Notes: generated by a model not told the origin, from the sequence alone. Positions 35,308 through 45,095 are shown, counted from the stretch's first letter. The stretch: 64,000 nucleotides of DNA from RFSX01 sp964567435 (GCA_964567435.1 CAZMMQ010000007.1:1-64000); one strand, 5' to 3'. Program-made: numbers and translations.

Positions 35308-35360
35308 AAGTCCTTTGTTTGGATTGTAAAATTACTTTAAAAAAAGAAATGCTTTTTTAC

Positions 35361-37508
35361 CTAACCGTCAATATATTTCACTGGGCTGTTTGTATTGTAG
35401 AAGAAGAAGGCCCATCTGTCTGCTTGCTCGTCTATTATCTTAGATGTGGGTTTGCCAGCCCCATGACCTGCATTAACATCTATTCTTAGCAAGACCGGTG
35501 ACTCTCCATCATGACATTCCTGCAACCGTGCACCAAACTTAAATGAATGAGCTGGGACCACTCTATCATCATGATCGGCTGTAGTGACCATGGTGGCTGG
35601 ATAATCTACACCTGGTTTGAGGTTATGTAATGGAGAATATGACAATAAATTATCAAACTGTTCTGGATCATCACTCGATCCATACTCAGGCACCCATCCC
35701 CATCCTACTGTAAACTTATGGTAACGCAACATATCCATCACCCCAACTGCTGGAAACGCGACAGCAAACTTATCTGGTTCTTGCGTCATACAAGCGCCTA
35801 CTAGCAATCCACCATTGGAGCCTCCAGCAATAGCTAATTTTTCTGACGAAGTATATCCTTGTTCTATTAGATAATCAGCTGCCGCTATGAAGTCATCAAA
35901 TACATTCTGCTTCTTATCTAACATCCCCGCCTTATGCCACTCCTCTCCATACTCTCCACCTCCTCTCAAATTAGGCATAGCATATACCCCACCATTTTCC
36001 AATAAGATCAGTCGTGAAACAGAAAAAGACGGTGTCAAATTCACATTAAATCCTCCGTAGCCATATAGATAAGTTGGATTATTGCCATCTTTTTTAAGTC
36101 CTTTCTTATACACCAAAAACATAGGGACTTTTGTGCCATCCTTGCTGGTATAAAAAACTTGTTCCTCCACATAATCTTCTGGGTTAAATTTCAAACTCGC
36201 TTTAAAAAATGACTCAGATGTATTAGATTCTATATCATATCTATATATTGAGTTGGGTATGATAAATGAGTTAAACGAATAGAAAAACTCTTTATCTCCT
36301 CTCTGCCCTCCAAATCCATCAGCTGTACCCAAACCAGGTAATGAAACTTCTAATTCATTAGATCCATCTTTATCATATCTTTTGATAACGGTCTTAGCGT
36401 CTTTAAGATAATCCGCCCACAAGTACCCACCACCCGTAGATACTCCATCCAATAACTCATCCTTCTCGGGGATGACCGTCATCCAATTAGATTCGCTTGG
36501 CTGATCAGGGTCAATAGAAACCAGTCTATACTTCGGTGCACCTATATCCGTTAGGACCAGAAAGCGATCGCCAACATAATCAACAATGCTACTTTTATTC
36601 TTGAATCCAGTAAACAGAGCTCTGTATCCATCTGATTTTCTCAAATCTTTGTAATAAGTTTCGAAACCATCAGTACCAGTAGATGCATAGACAATATGAT
36701 AGTGCTTATCTTCTGTCAATCCTCCAAAATGGTATCTCTTTGGTTCTGATTTATTATCAAAAATCAATTGATCTTGACTCTGATCATCTCCCAATTTGTG
36801 GAAATATATAGAATGGTAGTCATTGGTAGCAGATAACTCAGTACCATCTACAGGTGTCGGATATTTACTATAATAAAAACCATTATCCAACCAGCTTGCG
36901 CCAGAAAACTTAACCCACTTCAGTTCATCTGATAGTTTTCGTCGGGTTGCAATCTCCATCACATAGATAGTCTGCCAGTCGCTCCCCGCATTAGACTGAC
37001 TGTAGGCCACATATTTGTCATCAGGAGAAAAGCCTAAGAAATTAATAGCCGCTATTCCATCTTCAGATAGCTCATTGGGGTCCAAAAATACTTCAGGTAT
37101 GGCATCTTTCCCTTTTTGATTGTAAATCACTGCTTGATTCTGCAGACCATCATTTTTCCTGTAGAAATAGTATTCTCCCCTTTTTGAAGGAGAACTCAAT
37201 TTTTCATAATTAAATAGTTCTTCATAACGATCACGAATTTTATCTCTGTAGGGTATCTGATCCAGATATCCTTGTGTCACTTCATTTTGGGATGTCACCC
37301 ACTTTTTGACATTAGAAGCTGTATCTAACTCTAACCATCTATATGCATCAGAAACTTTTACACCATGGTAATCATCTACAATACTGGAGTCTTTTGTTGT
37401 GTTTGGATATGAAACTTCAATCATTGCCACCTTATTTATTTGACGTTCTGGGTTACATGAGATAATACTGAAAGTAATTATAATGATAGGAAGGATCAAT
37501 TTGGACAT
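35361..37508 (-). CDS. Prolyl oligopeptidase family serine peptidase (S9A)
   Basis: 715 residues with a lipoprotein-like signal (MSKLILPIIIITFSIISC). It has the two-part S9A layout: an N-terminal beta-propeller (about 60-440, beginning YRWLELDTASNVKKWV and including YFYRKNDGLQNQ) and a C-terminal alpha/beta hydrolase domain with the nucleophile in GGSNGGLLVG (about 562-571), the Asp in DHDDRVVP (about 660) and the His in NAGHGAGKP (about 691). It should cleave short proline-containing peptides after export. Followed by cdaA on the same strand. Confidence 0.94.
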   Translation of the reverse strand: MSKLILPIIIITFSIISCNPERQINKVAMIEVSYPNTTKDSSIVDDYHGVKVSDAYRWLELDTASNVKKWVTSQNEVTQGYLDQIPYRDKIRDRYEELFNYEKLSSPSKRGEYYFYRKNDGLQNQAVIYNQKGKDAIPEVFLDPNELSEDGIAAINFLGFSPDDKYVAYSQSNAGSDWQTIYVMEIATRRKLSDELKWVKFSGASWLDNGFYYSKYPTPVDGTELSATNDYHSIYFHKLGDDQSQDQLIFDNKSEPKRYHFGGLTEDKHYHIVYASTGTDGFETYYKDLRKSDGYRALFTGFKNKSSIVDYVGDRFLVLTDIGAPKYRLVSIDPDQPSESNWMTVIPEKDELLDGVSTGGGYLWADYLKDAKTVIKRYDKDGSNELEVSLPGLGTADGFGGQRGDKEFFYSFNSFIIPNSIYRYDIESNTSESFFKASLKFNPEDYVEEQVFYTSKDGTKVPMFLVYKKGLKKDGNNPTYLYGYGGFNVNLTPSFSVSRLILLENGGVYAMPNLRGGGEYGEEWHKAGMLDKKQNVFDDFIAAADYLIEQGYTSSEKLAIAGGSNGGLLVGACMTQEPDKFAVAFPAVGVMDMLRYHKFTVGWGWVPEYGSSDDPEQFDNLLSYSPLHNLKPGVDYPATMVTTADHDDRVVPAHSFKFGARLQECHDGESPVLLRIDVNAGHGAGKPTSKIIDEQADRWAFFFYNTNSPVKYIDG

Positions 37509-37603
37509 AATCTATATTATTATAAGTTTATCAAAATTATGATTGTTGAAAATACAGTAAATATGGACCTTCGTTTTATTTATCTTCGTTCTAATTTTAA
37601 GAA

Positions 37604-38224
37604 ATGTATCAGATTCAGATATTAGTGAGTTTTTGTTGCCTGATTTTAATAGGTAGCTCTGCATCAGGTCAGTCCAGTATGAGTTGGTTTGAGCCATCTA
37701 GCATTACTGATGAGAAGGATATTATTACCTCATCAGATTGCCAAATTGCAAAAGAAGACAACACAGGACTCTATTACGAAATCGAGTTTGAGCAAAAACC
37801 CTTCTTTGTCTATACACATCCTCAAGTAAGAGGTTTTGTGCAAGATGGTTTTCTGATGGAATGCCAAGCCAACATCCAGCAAGTAGACGAAAATAAATTC
37901 TTGATTTTGGAATATAAAATCAATTCTAGTCAAGCTAAAATCAGTTATGGAAATCTCGAAAAAGGAGAAAAAATAAAGGTAGACCTCATTAACAAAGAGC
38001 ATATTTACTTAGAAAACATAGAACGAAGCAGAGGAAAAGTGAGAAAGTCTGATAACTACACTCTCTACTATGGCACCTACGCGATCAGCAAAGACAATAT
38101 GAATATGCTCAAAAAACATAGCATAGATAAGATCACTGTATTGTGGGAAGAAGGCATAGAGACTTATGAAATACAGAACATTGATTTGATCAAAAATCAG
38201 TTGAATTTTCTTGAAAAGAGATAA
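37604..38224 (+). CDS. Hypothetical exported protein
   Basis: 206 residues with an N-terminal signal peptide (MYQIQILVSFCCLILIGSS). The mature part is predicted mostly beta-strand and charged, with no recognised domain; the residues YEIEFEQKPFFVYTHPQVRG and ITVLWEEGIETYEIQNIDLI stand out as regular strand patterns. It is the first gene of a tight rightward unit with miaE (2-bp gap) and a TPMT-like methyltransferase, though an exported protein is an odd partner for tRNA modification. Divergent from the S9 peptidase by about 95 bp. Confidence 0.7.
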   Translation: MYQIQILVSFCCLILIGSSASGQSSMSWFEPSSITDEKDIITSSDCQIAKEDNTGLYYEIEFEQKPFFVYTHPQVRGFVQDGFLMECQANIQQVDENKFLILEYKINSSQAKISYGNLEKGEKIKVDLINKEHIYLENIERSRGKVRKSDNYTLYYGTYAISKDNMNMLKKHSIDKITVLWEEGIETYEIQNIDLIKNQLNFLEKR

Positions 38225-38226
38225 GC

Positions 38227-38808
38227 ATGTTAGGACTAAAATTACCCACTGATCCAAGATGGGTCAATATGGCAGAAATGAGCCTCGAAGAGATTCTAAC
38301 AGACCATGCCTATTGTGAGCAGAAAGCCGCCACATCTTGTATATCTCTAATCCAAGGATATCCAGAGAAAGAAAGGATGGTGAGAGAGCTGGCGCCGATT
38401 GTTACTGAGGAGTGGGGACATTTTAGACAAGTACTCAGGGAAATGGATAGAAGAGGTCTTAGACTAGGCCACCAAAGAAAAGATGAGTATGTCAATAAGC
38501 TACTTTCATTCCAACAAAAAGGAGGAGGCAAGGATAATAGCCTGTTGGAGAAACTGTTGACATTTGCTCTTATAGAGGCCAGAAGTTGCGAAAGATTTAG
38601 ACTACTAAGTCTTCATATTTCAGAAGACTCACTTAAAGAATTCTATCACTCATTCATGGTGTCAGAGGCAGGACACTATCGACTTTTTATTGACCTAGCC
38701 AAGGAATATTTTGATGAAGATCGTGTCAAAATCAGATGGCAGGAATATCTCACTTACGAAGCGGGTATAATGGAAGACTTGTCCTTAAGGGGTGATCGGA
38801 TGCACTGA
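38227..38808 (+). CDS. miaE: tRNA-(ms2io6A)-hydroxylase MiaE
   Basis: 193 residues, the usual MiaE size. A ferritin-like four-helix bundle with the di-iron ligands visible in order: DHAYCEQKAA (Glu near 31), EEWGHFRQVL (Glu and His near 62-66), EARSCERFRL (Glu near 118-124) and SEAGHYRLF (Glu and His near 147-150). It hydroxylates the isopentenyl group of ms2i6A37 in tRNA with O2. Its stop and the start of the methyltransferase gene share one base (TGATG). Confidence 0.93.
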   Translation: MLGLKLPTDPRWVNMAEMSLEEILTDHAYCEQKAATSCISLIQGYPEKERMVRELAPIVTEEWGHFRQVLREMDRRGLRLGHQRKDEYVNKLLSFQQKGGGKDNSLLEKLLTFALIEARSCERFRLLSLHISEDSLKEFYHSFMVSEAGHYRLFIDLAKEYFDEDRVKIRWQEYLTYEAGIMEDLSLRGDRMH

Positions 38809-39395
38809 TGAGTAAGCACCCACAATCATATTGGGAAGGTCGCTATGTGTCTGGACAAACAGGATGGAACATCGGTTATGCCTCGACACCTATCCAAGAT
38901 TTTGCAAACAAACTCCCTTCAAAATCTCTTAAGATATTGATCCCTGGTGCAGGAAATGCCTATGAGGCTGAGCACTTACACCGCAAGGGATTTACGGATG
39001 TGCACATTCTAGATTTTGCACTTCAGCCTTTGGAAGCATTCAAAGCTCGGGTACCAGATTTTCCGGCTTCTCATGTTTACAATCAGGATTTTTTTGAGCA
39101 TTCTGGTCAATATGATATTGTATTAGAGCAAACGTTCTTCTGCGCGCTTGATCCAATATTAAGGGTGGATTATGTGACTAAGATGCATGAGTTACTTCAT
39201 CCAGAAGGCATACTCGCTGGACTGCTATTTAATATCTCATTTGCTGAGGATAAGCCGCCTTATGGTGGTCATGAGAGTATATACAGACCCTTGTTTTCCA
39301 AAAAATTCTTGATTCAAGAAATGTCAATTAGCAAAAATTCCATCCCAAGCAGACTTGGCAATGAACTATTTGTCATTATGAAGCCCCTCCATTAA
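38808..39395 (+). CDS. TPMT-like SAM-dependent methyltransferase
   Basis: 195 residues. The N-terminal WEGRYVSGQTGWNIGYASTP (about 9-28) and the SAM loop ILIPGAGNAYEAEHL (about 43-57), then LEQTFFCALDP (about 105-115), are hallmarks of the thiopurine-S-methyltransferase family. Bacterial members methylate thiols, selenium or tellurium compounds or remain uncharacterised. Translationally coupled to miaE through a one-base overlap and last in the rightward unit. Substrate not deducible. Confidence 0.88.
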   Translation: MSKHPQSYWEGRYVSGQTGWNIGYASTPIQDFANKLPSKSLKILIPGAGNAYEAEHLHRKGFTDVHILDFALQPLEAFKARVPDFPASHVYNQDFFEHSGQYDIVLEQTFFCALDPILRVDYVTKMHELLHPEGILAGLLFNISFAEDKPPYGGHESIYRPLFSKKFLIQEMSISKNSIPSRLGNELFVIMKPLH

Positions 39396-39411
39396 CAATC
39401 AACCAGAAAGA

Positions 39412-40428
39412 TTATCCTCCTACCGATGCTACATTTTCTTTCTGCTTCCTTCCTGCTAGAAAATCTGACTCAGAGCCTCCAGTCAATTTAATGCCTCCCC
39501 TATCTTTTCTTAATATCCTTGAGAAAAGTGATAATTCCTTATCAAAAAGCCATTGAAATAAAAGCTTTGTCCAAGAGGTGTGGTAATATAAGCTATCATA
39601 ATATTCCGGTGCTATGGCTCTAATCTTAGGAAGATTATTCCATGGCACATAGGAGAAGTCGTGATGTTCGTTGTGATAACCCACATTGAAGGCAACTTTA
39701 TTAAGAATGCCATAGTAGCTGTAAGTCTCTTGAGGAGGAGCTACCAAAAAGTGTTCTTGTATCCATCTGGCTCCCAACGGGTGCAATCCAATAGAAAACA
39801 GAAATGAAGCAAACAGGTAAAGCAATCCTATTGGACCAACAAAATAAAAGATCAGAGCATTGAAAGCTAGGACGGACAGAATATTGATGTAGATCCATTT
39901 GCTAGCAAACTTAATTTCCTTTAGCCTAGGTGGTCTCAATGCAGTAAAAAAGGGGAAAAATGCCAACCAAATGGCCTTCCCTAGAAAATTACTCCCCATC
40001 AATCTGGCTTCCCATCGACTTGGCAAGTCAGCATCTATATCATAGTGGCCCTGAAAAGCATGATGCTTAAGATGATATTTTCTAAATGATACCGAGGTCG
40101 GAAAGGCATTTGGCAAATCGCACAATATGCCGCCCCACAGATTAGCTAACCTATTCTTAAACACCATATTATGTGTAAACTCATGCATCAGTACAAAAAG
40201 TGCATGATTAGCAAAAGCACCGATACAATAAGCCACTATCAAGGCCATCCACCAAGGCTGAGCCTGCATAAACCAACAGATAACCACTTGCATCACCACT
40301 ATCCCAAAAGTGTAATAAAACGTATTAGGATTTCTTCCCATAAGTTGTTTTATTTCAGGATATTTACTGATGATTTCCTTTGTTCTTGCAATATGTGGCT
40401 CTGCTGTATGCGAATGATGAAAATCCAT
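39412..40428 (-). CDS. Sphingolipid delta-4 desaturase-like membrane desaturase
   Basis: 338 residues. The N-terminus PHIARTKEIISKYPEIKQLM (11-30) matches the Lipid_DES signature of eukaryotic dihydroceramide delta-4 desaturase (DEGS1), and the homology continues along the chain: HEFTH (82-86), HLKHH (119-123), YSYYGILNKVAFNVGYHNEH (237-256) followed by HDF, and EYYDSLYYHTSW near 275. All three histidine boxes needed for the di-iron site are intact, with four or more membrane helices between them. It should introduce a double bond into a lipid chain, plausibly the sphingoid base of the dihydroceramides Bacteroidota make. It is transcribed alone; no sphingolipid synthesis genes are in the window, so the substrate is an inference. 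Confidence 0.85.
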   Translation of the reverse strand: MDFHHSHTAEPHIARTKEIISKYPEIKQLMGRNPNTFYYTFGIVVMQVVICWFMQAQPWWMALIVAYCIGAFANHALFVLMHEFTHNMVFKNRLANLWGGILCDLPNAFPTSVSFRKYHLKHHAFQGHYDIDADLPSRWEARLMGSNFLGKAIWLAFFPFFTALRPPRLKEIKFASKWIYINILSVLAFNALIFYFVGPIGLLYLFASFLFSIGLHPLGARWIQEHFLVAPPQETYSYYGILNKVAFNVGYHNEHHDFSYVPWNNLPKIRAIAPEYYDSLYYHTSWTKLLFQWLFDKELSLFSRILRKDRGGIKLTGGSESDFLAGRKQKENVASVGG

Positions 40429-40575
40429 AGTGAATCTTAGAGATTAATGTTATTTCTTATCAGAACATAAAATTAGCGCTTAAATACTTCTGAGTTTGCA
40501 AAAGAACAGCCATTTATTGTTTAAAATCGGAATCATTCTTGATATAGTTGATCCGAGAAAGACTGAAACATAACT

Positions 40576-41538
40576 ATGGATTTACCAAAAATTCTTATTG
40601 TTGATGATAGAGAGTTTGACAGAATCATCTATCGGGAATACCTTGGAGAGACCAATTATCGATTTGAAGAAATGGATGATGGCTCTGGTATACTAGAACG
40701 ACTTGCTGACATCAAGCCAGACCTCATACTACTGGATTGGCAAATGCCAAGACAAGGAGGGTTAGAAACCCTTAAGCTTATCAAAAAGAATCTGGCCTTT
40801 AAGGACATTCCAATCATCATTATCACTGGACTACAAGACGAAAAAGTACTGGAGGAAGCCTTTGATTTTGGAACCCTAGATTTTCTTAACAAACCGGTAA
40901 GCAAAATAGAATTGATGGCTCGTGTACTCAATGCCATTAAATTACATGAAGCGACCAAATCTATGGTCACTCAGAAGAAAGAACTATTAGAGCTTAATAA
41001 GATCATCAATAATCAAAAAGATGAGCTAGCAAAATCTCTAGCTATCAAAACTGAATTATTAGATACCAATGAAGAAGAACACAAAAAAGGTATAGATGAG
41101 GTCCATCGTAAGATGATGACTCTAGAGATGGATAATACAAAAGTAACCTCAAACCTAAAGGCTATACATGCCTTAGTGGACGAATGCTATACACAACTCA
41201 AAAGTGAAAGTCCAGAGAGTAGTGTACTAAGAAGATTACGTCAACTAGATAGAAGGGTTAGTGAACTAATCACTCAGGACAGATCTTGGGCAGAATTTAA
41301 GGAAGTATTTGAAAGTATGGATAGTGAGTTTTTCAATAAACTAACGGAAAGAAATCCTAAACTAACAAGCTTAGACCTTAAGCACTGTGCCTATATCAAA
41401 ATGAATATTGATAATTACGAACTGGCCAGAATCCTTAATGTTGAGATGAAAAGTTTACAAATGACTAGATATCGTCTTAAGAAAAAACTGAGTCTTGACC
41501 AGAAAGATAACCTGAGAGAATTTATCCAATCCGTATAA
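40576..41538 (+). CDS. Response regulator with coiled coil and C-terminal HTH
   Basis: 320 residues. An intact receiver domain (about 5-125) has the acidic pair IVDDREFD, phosphoacceptor LLDWQMPRQGG (Asp near 56) and the conserved Lys in NKPVSK. A long charged coiled coil (about 128-225) follows. The C-terminus (about 255-318) contains LARILNVEMKSLQMTRYRLK, the LuxR/SpoIIIE-like HTH seen at the end of many Bacteroidota sensor and regulator proteins. Probably a DNA-binding transcription regulator. It converges with a soluble multi-PAS kinase (50 bp apart), a plausible partner. Confidence 0.88.
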   Translation: MDLPKILIVDDREFDRIIYREYLGETNYRFEEMDDGSGILERLADIKPDLILLDWQMPRQGGLETLKLIKKNLAFKDIPIIIITGLQDEKVLEEAFDFGTLDFLNKPVSKIELMARVLNAIKLHEATKSMVTQKKELLELNKIINNQKDELAKSLAIKTELLDTNEEEHKKGIDEVHRKMMTLEMDNTKVTSNLKAIHALVDECYTQLKSESPESSVLRRLRQLDRRVSELITQDRSWAEFKEVFESMDSEFFNKLTERNPKLTSLDLKHCAYIKMNIDNYELARILNVEMKSLQMTRYRLKKKLSLDQKDNLREFIQSV

Positions 41539-41588
41539 ACTGAATATTATTTTCTAATCGCCAGAAAGATAGCAAAGTTGATCTTTGT

Positions 41589-44500
41589 CTATAATATGGT
41601 AACCTCTAGTTTTTTACTCACTGTGAAGTAGAAGGAAGATCCTTCCCCTACTACAGAATCTAGCCAAATATCGCCTTGGTGCTGCTCAATGATTTTCTTA
41701 CAGATTGAAAGTCCTATCCCAGTTCCTTTATATTTATTCTCGCTATATAACTTCTTGAACATAAGGAATACCTCATTGTGGTAGTCCTGCTCTATGCCGA
41801 TACCTCTGTCGGTCACAATAAATTTATAAAAGTCAGTTTCCTCTTCAAAATCGATTTCCACGTAAGGTGTCTCACCTTCTTTGTGAAATTTCATGGCATT
41901 GGTTATGAGATTCTGGAATACTTGCCTCAGTCTGGACGCATCACAAGTCATCTTCTCTGGTAAGGAGATTATATTTACTTCTCCGCCTTTCTCCTCTATA
42001 CTTTGATTGATTTCGATTAGTAAATGATTGAGAAGTTTTGGCATTTCGACCTCTTCAAACTCAATTTCTTGGGTATTGATTCGAGAGAAAGCCAATAAGT
42101 CATCTATAAGCACTTGCATATTAGTACTTGCTGTAATGATGATGTCTAAGAATTTACCGTCTTTCTCTCCTAACTTATCATAAGAATTATTCTTTAATAA
42201 TTGAGCAAAACTGATGACTGACCTTATTGGTGCTTTCAAATCATGAGATGCGATGTATGCGAAATTTTCTAATTGCAGATTACTATCAATGTATTTTTTA
42301 AGTTCTTCATTTTTGAGCTCTAGTATATCAAACTGACTCTGGATAATCTTTTGTTGACGCAGTTCTTCAGTAATTTCACGGAAATTTTTAATAAGATATA
42401 CAAAGGTGTTAATCTCTATCAATTGGTGAGAAATCTGAAGATCTTTCAAACCCCCGCCATTTCCGAGAATTTGACATCTTCTCTTTGAGGCACCATTTCT
42501 AATTGTTTCTATCATAACTTCCTTCAACCAATCCTCACTTAATTGACCATTAGGTTGATATTCGGGCACCTTATTTTTAAAATTTTCAATAGAATCTAAC
42601 CGTGTCTTGGTGTCTGTTGACATGATCTCTAACATCTTATTATTTCTAATTAAGATATTTCCATTGATTAGAATATTGTCATCCAATTCATATCTGACAA
42701 CCTCTATACCTTCAAAGCTATTTTTGATGAGAGCTTCGTATACTGATGACTTTTCTCGAATTTCTCTCAAAGAATAGTATATCTCAGTCTTATCGGTATA
42801 CATCGCATAGTAAATATCATCATTCTCATTCATGGCGATGAACTTAATTTCTACCAGACGTTCTTCTCCATTTGGCTTGACTATGACGCTTTCTATATCG
42901 ATCTCGCTAAGTTCATTATTGGACAGTTTGAACCTGACTTTCTTAAAGGTGTCATGTAAGTTGGCGTCAGTTACAAACCTTGAAACTTCAGGTACAAAAT
43001 CCAAATACTGACTATCTACAAGAGAATCCCTCTCAACCCCATATAATTCTAATGCTGCCTTATTACAACCTAAGATCTTATCCTTAGCCATATCATAGAT
43101 TATTATTCCACTATTGATATTGGCGAATAATGAATTATAATTCTCTTGTTGGACTTTTATATGTTGATCCTTTTGAGATTTTTCTGTTGCATCTGTCACA
43201 ACAATTAGAAACTCCCACCCTTCTCCCTCTTCTAAAGGTTTGAGACTTGCTGTCCCTTCCAAGACCATATAGGTCCCGTCATTCTTTGCAACTGAAAAAG
43301 TATTATAGACATTCTTTTTGTCTCTAAGGAGTTGGACGGTAGCCAGTTGAAATCTTCCTAAATCTTCTTTCTTTATATAGTCTATAATAGGTTTGCCTTT
43401 GACATCAGATAATTCATATCCCAACTTTCTGGAGAGATAAGGAGACAAGTAAGAAACATTTGAATTGGCATCAACCCTTAATACACCAACAGGCATATCT
43501 TCCAGGAGTGACCTGTATTTCTTTTCATTGATTTTAAGCAGTTTATCTTTCTTGACATCCTCTGTCATATCTCTACTCACCTCAAGGACGCCAACCACCT
43601 CTCCAGCATCATCCTTCACAGATGTATATATATTCTTGTATATCGTCCCATGTTCTTTTCGCTCCACAACAGATTCTATCGTCTCTCCATCCTGTAACAC
43701 TTTGTCATAAAGTTGTTCACGCCAATCTAAAAATTTGGTTTTGTCATAATTGTCACCCCAACATTCTCCAATTTTTAGATCTACATTGACATACTTTTTG
43801 AATTCTGCTCTAGCCCGCTCATTGAACATCATGACTTTGTAGTCTTTATCAAGTACAGACATACCGTCGCGTGTACTTTCAAGAACTGCCTTAAGGTTTG
43901 CATTTAGGGCTTGAAGTTTCTTCTCGTTTGACTGAAGCGCTAAGTTTGATTTAACCAGATTAGTGACACTCTTACCATATTCCAGAATGCCAATAGATTG
44001 ACCTTTATCATTGAAAACATTCTTATAGATAACTTGGATATAATTTTTACGACCCTCATCATCAAATTCTATCATTCGCTCATAGGTTCCATCTGCAATA
44101 GTCTTATTATAATATTCCTTTTGCCTTTTCTCTAACCCATCTTGTCCATATAATTCAATAAGTGTCGTGACGTCCGATAATTTAGTACCTATAATGCTCC
44201 GATGAATGTGGTCCGCTGTGTCATTATACCCTATTATCTTATAATCATTATCGAAGTAAACATAATAACCATCCTCTTGAATCCCCAACTCGTCTTGCAA
44301 TTCCAACAGATCAATAATTCTGTCATGTTGAGAATTTTGGGCAGGGGTAATGGTCAATAGGTACTTTTGGGTGTCACCACTCTTATCCTTTTGTGGTTTG
44401 GCATTGACTAGCGTAGGTAAGGCTTTACCTGAGGATAAAATCAGCTCTGTATTAGATTCTGCATTAAACAACTGATTGGCTTCGACAGAAAATAAATCTG

Positions 44501-44672
44501 AAAGCAGTGTACCTATGAGTTCGTTGTTATTGAATCCAGTCATATCAGCCATCGCCTGATTGGCTAATATAACCTTTGATGTATCCACTAAGAGGCAGCC
44601 AATTGGCAGTGCATCATATGGTTTGAAATAGTCAACATCATCAATTTCCAGTAAATACCAAGCAGTCTTCAT
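41589..44672 (-). CDS. Soluble multi-PAS sensor histidine kinase
   Basis: 1027 residues, no membrane segment. At least five and probably six PAS domains are stacked from residue 15 to about 760 (starts near 17, 130, 262, 390, 512 and 640, each with an N-x-A or N-x-x-A core such as ANQAMADMTGF and GCNKAALELYG). A coiled region leads to the HisKA domain with FAYIASHDLKAPIRSV (phospho-His near 811) and an HATPase with LITNAMKFH (N box), DRGIGIEQD (G1) and KGTGIGLSICKKI (G2). It resembles bacteriophytochrome-type light/redox kinases without the chromophore region. Signals unknown. Convergent with the response regulator. Confidence 0.93.
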   Translation of the reverse strand: MKTAWYLLEIDDVDYFKPYDALPIGCLLVDTSKVILANQAMADMTGFNNNELIGTLLSDLFSVEANQLFNAESNTELILSSGKALPTLVNAKPQKDKSGDTQKYLLTITPAQNSQHDRIIDLLELQDELGIQEDGYYVYFDNDYKIIGYNDTADHIHRSIIGTKLSDVTTLIELYGQDGLEKRQKEYYNKTIADGTYERMIEFDDEGRKNYIQVIYKNVFNDKGQSIGILEYGKSVTNLVKSNLALQSNEKKLQALNANLKAVLESTRDGMSVLDKDYKVMMFNERARAEFKKYVNVDLKIGECWGDNYDKTKFLDWREQLYDKVLQDGETIESVVERKEHGTIYKNIYTSVKDDAGEVVGVLEVSRDMTEDVKKDKLLKINEKKYRSLLEDMPVGVLRVDANSNVSYLSPYLSRKLGYELSDVKGKPIIDYIKKEDLGRFQLATVQLLRDKKNVYNTFSVAKNDGTYMVLEGTASLKPLEEGEGWEFLIVVTDATEKSQKDQHIKVQQENYNSLFANINSGIIIYDMAKDKILGCNKAALELYGVERDSLVDSQYLDFVPEVSRFVTDANLHDTFKKVRFKLSNNELSEIDIESVIVKPNGEERLVEIKFIAMNENDDIYYAMYTDKTEIYYSLREIREKSSVYEALIKNSFEGIEVVRYELDDNILINGNILIRNNKMLEIMSTDTKTRLDSIENFKNKVPEYQPNGQLSEDWLKEVMIETIRNGASKRRCQILGNGGGLKDLQISHQLIEINTFVYLIKNFREITEELRQQKIIQSQFDILELKNEELKKYIDSNLQLENFAYIASHDLKAPIRSVISFAQLLKNNSYDKLGEKDGKFLDIIITASTNMQVLIDDLLAFSRINTQEIEFEEVEMPKLLNHLLIEINQSIEEKGGEVNIISLPEKMTCDASRLRQVFQNLITNAMKFHKEGETPYVEIDFEEETDFYKFIVTDRGIGIEQDYHNEVFLMFKKLYSENKYKGTGIGLSICKKIIEQHQGDIWLDSVVGEGSSFYFTVSKKLEVTIL

Positions 44673-44768
44673 ATTATAAAGTTATATAATATGAATAGGA
44701 TCAGCAAATTTGTCTGTTTATGTATGAGTAGAACGCTTCATATTTAACAATAAGAAAACCCCAGATGG

Positions 44769-45095
44769 CTATTCGCCTTCTCCAACTGGCTCATCTGACG
44801 TCGTGATGTAGGATAGGTTCTCATCATAGTGGTAGAAAAAGTAAAGCGGCTTTTCGTTTCTAAGCAAGTCTATAAACTGAAGGTATCTGTCTCCTGACAC
44901 ATACACCTCATACAAGGTAGATTTACCCTTTTTTGTCATGCTATTGCGTTTGAGCCGTCCATCCTTAAACCTGATAATGGCCTTTCCTGATGGTAAGGAG
45001 AGGTGAATAACGGCTCTACTCATCGTCGCAGCTCCTCCACTATAGAGAAAGACTTTATATTTTTTGAATTGAGTTATTATAAAGTTGGATTTTGC
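44769..45095 (-). CDS. Conserved hypothetical protein of Bacteroidota
   Basis: 108 residues from the ATG at 45095; a start at 45107 adds four residues. Highly basic N-terminal half (SNFIITQFKKYKVFLYSGGA, HLSLPSGKAIIRFKDGRLKR) and an acidic C-terminus ending GEGE. No signal peptide or membrane segment and no recognised domain. The regular strand pattern and codon use argue for a real gene. It stands alone between the kinase and cmk, 96 bp from the former and 172 bp from the latter. Confidence 0.65.
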   Translation of the reverse strand, partial: AKSNFIITQFKKYKVFLYSGGAATMSRAVIHLSLPSGKAIIRFKDGRLKRNSMTKKGKSTLYEVYVSGDRYLQFIDLLRNEKPLYFFYHYDENLSYITTSDEPVGEGE

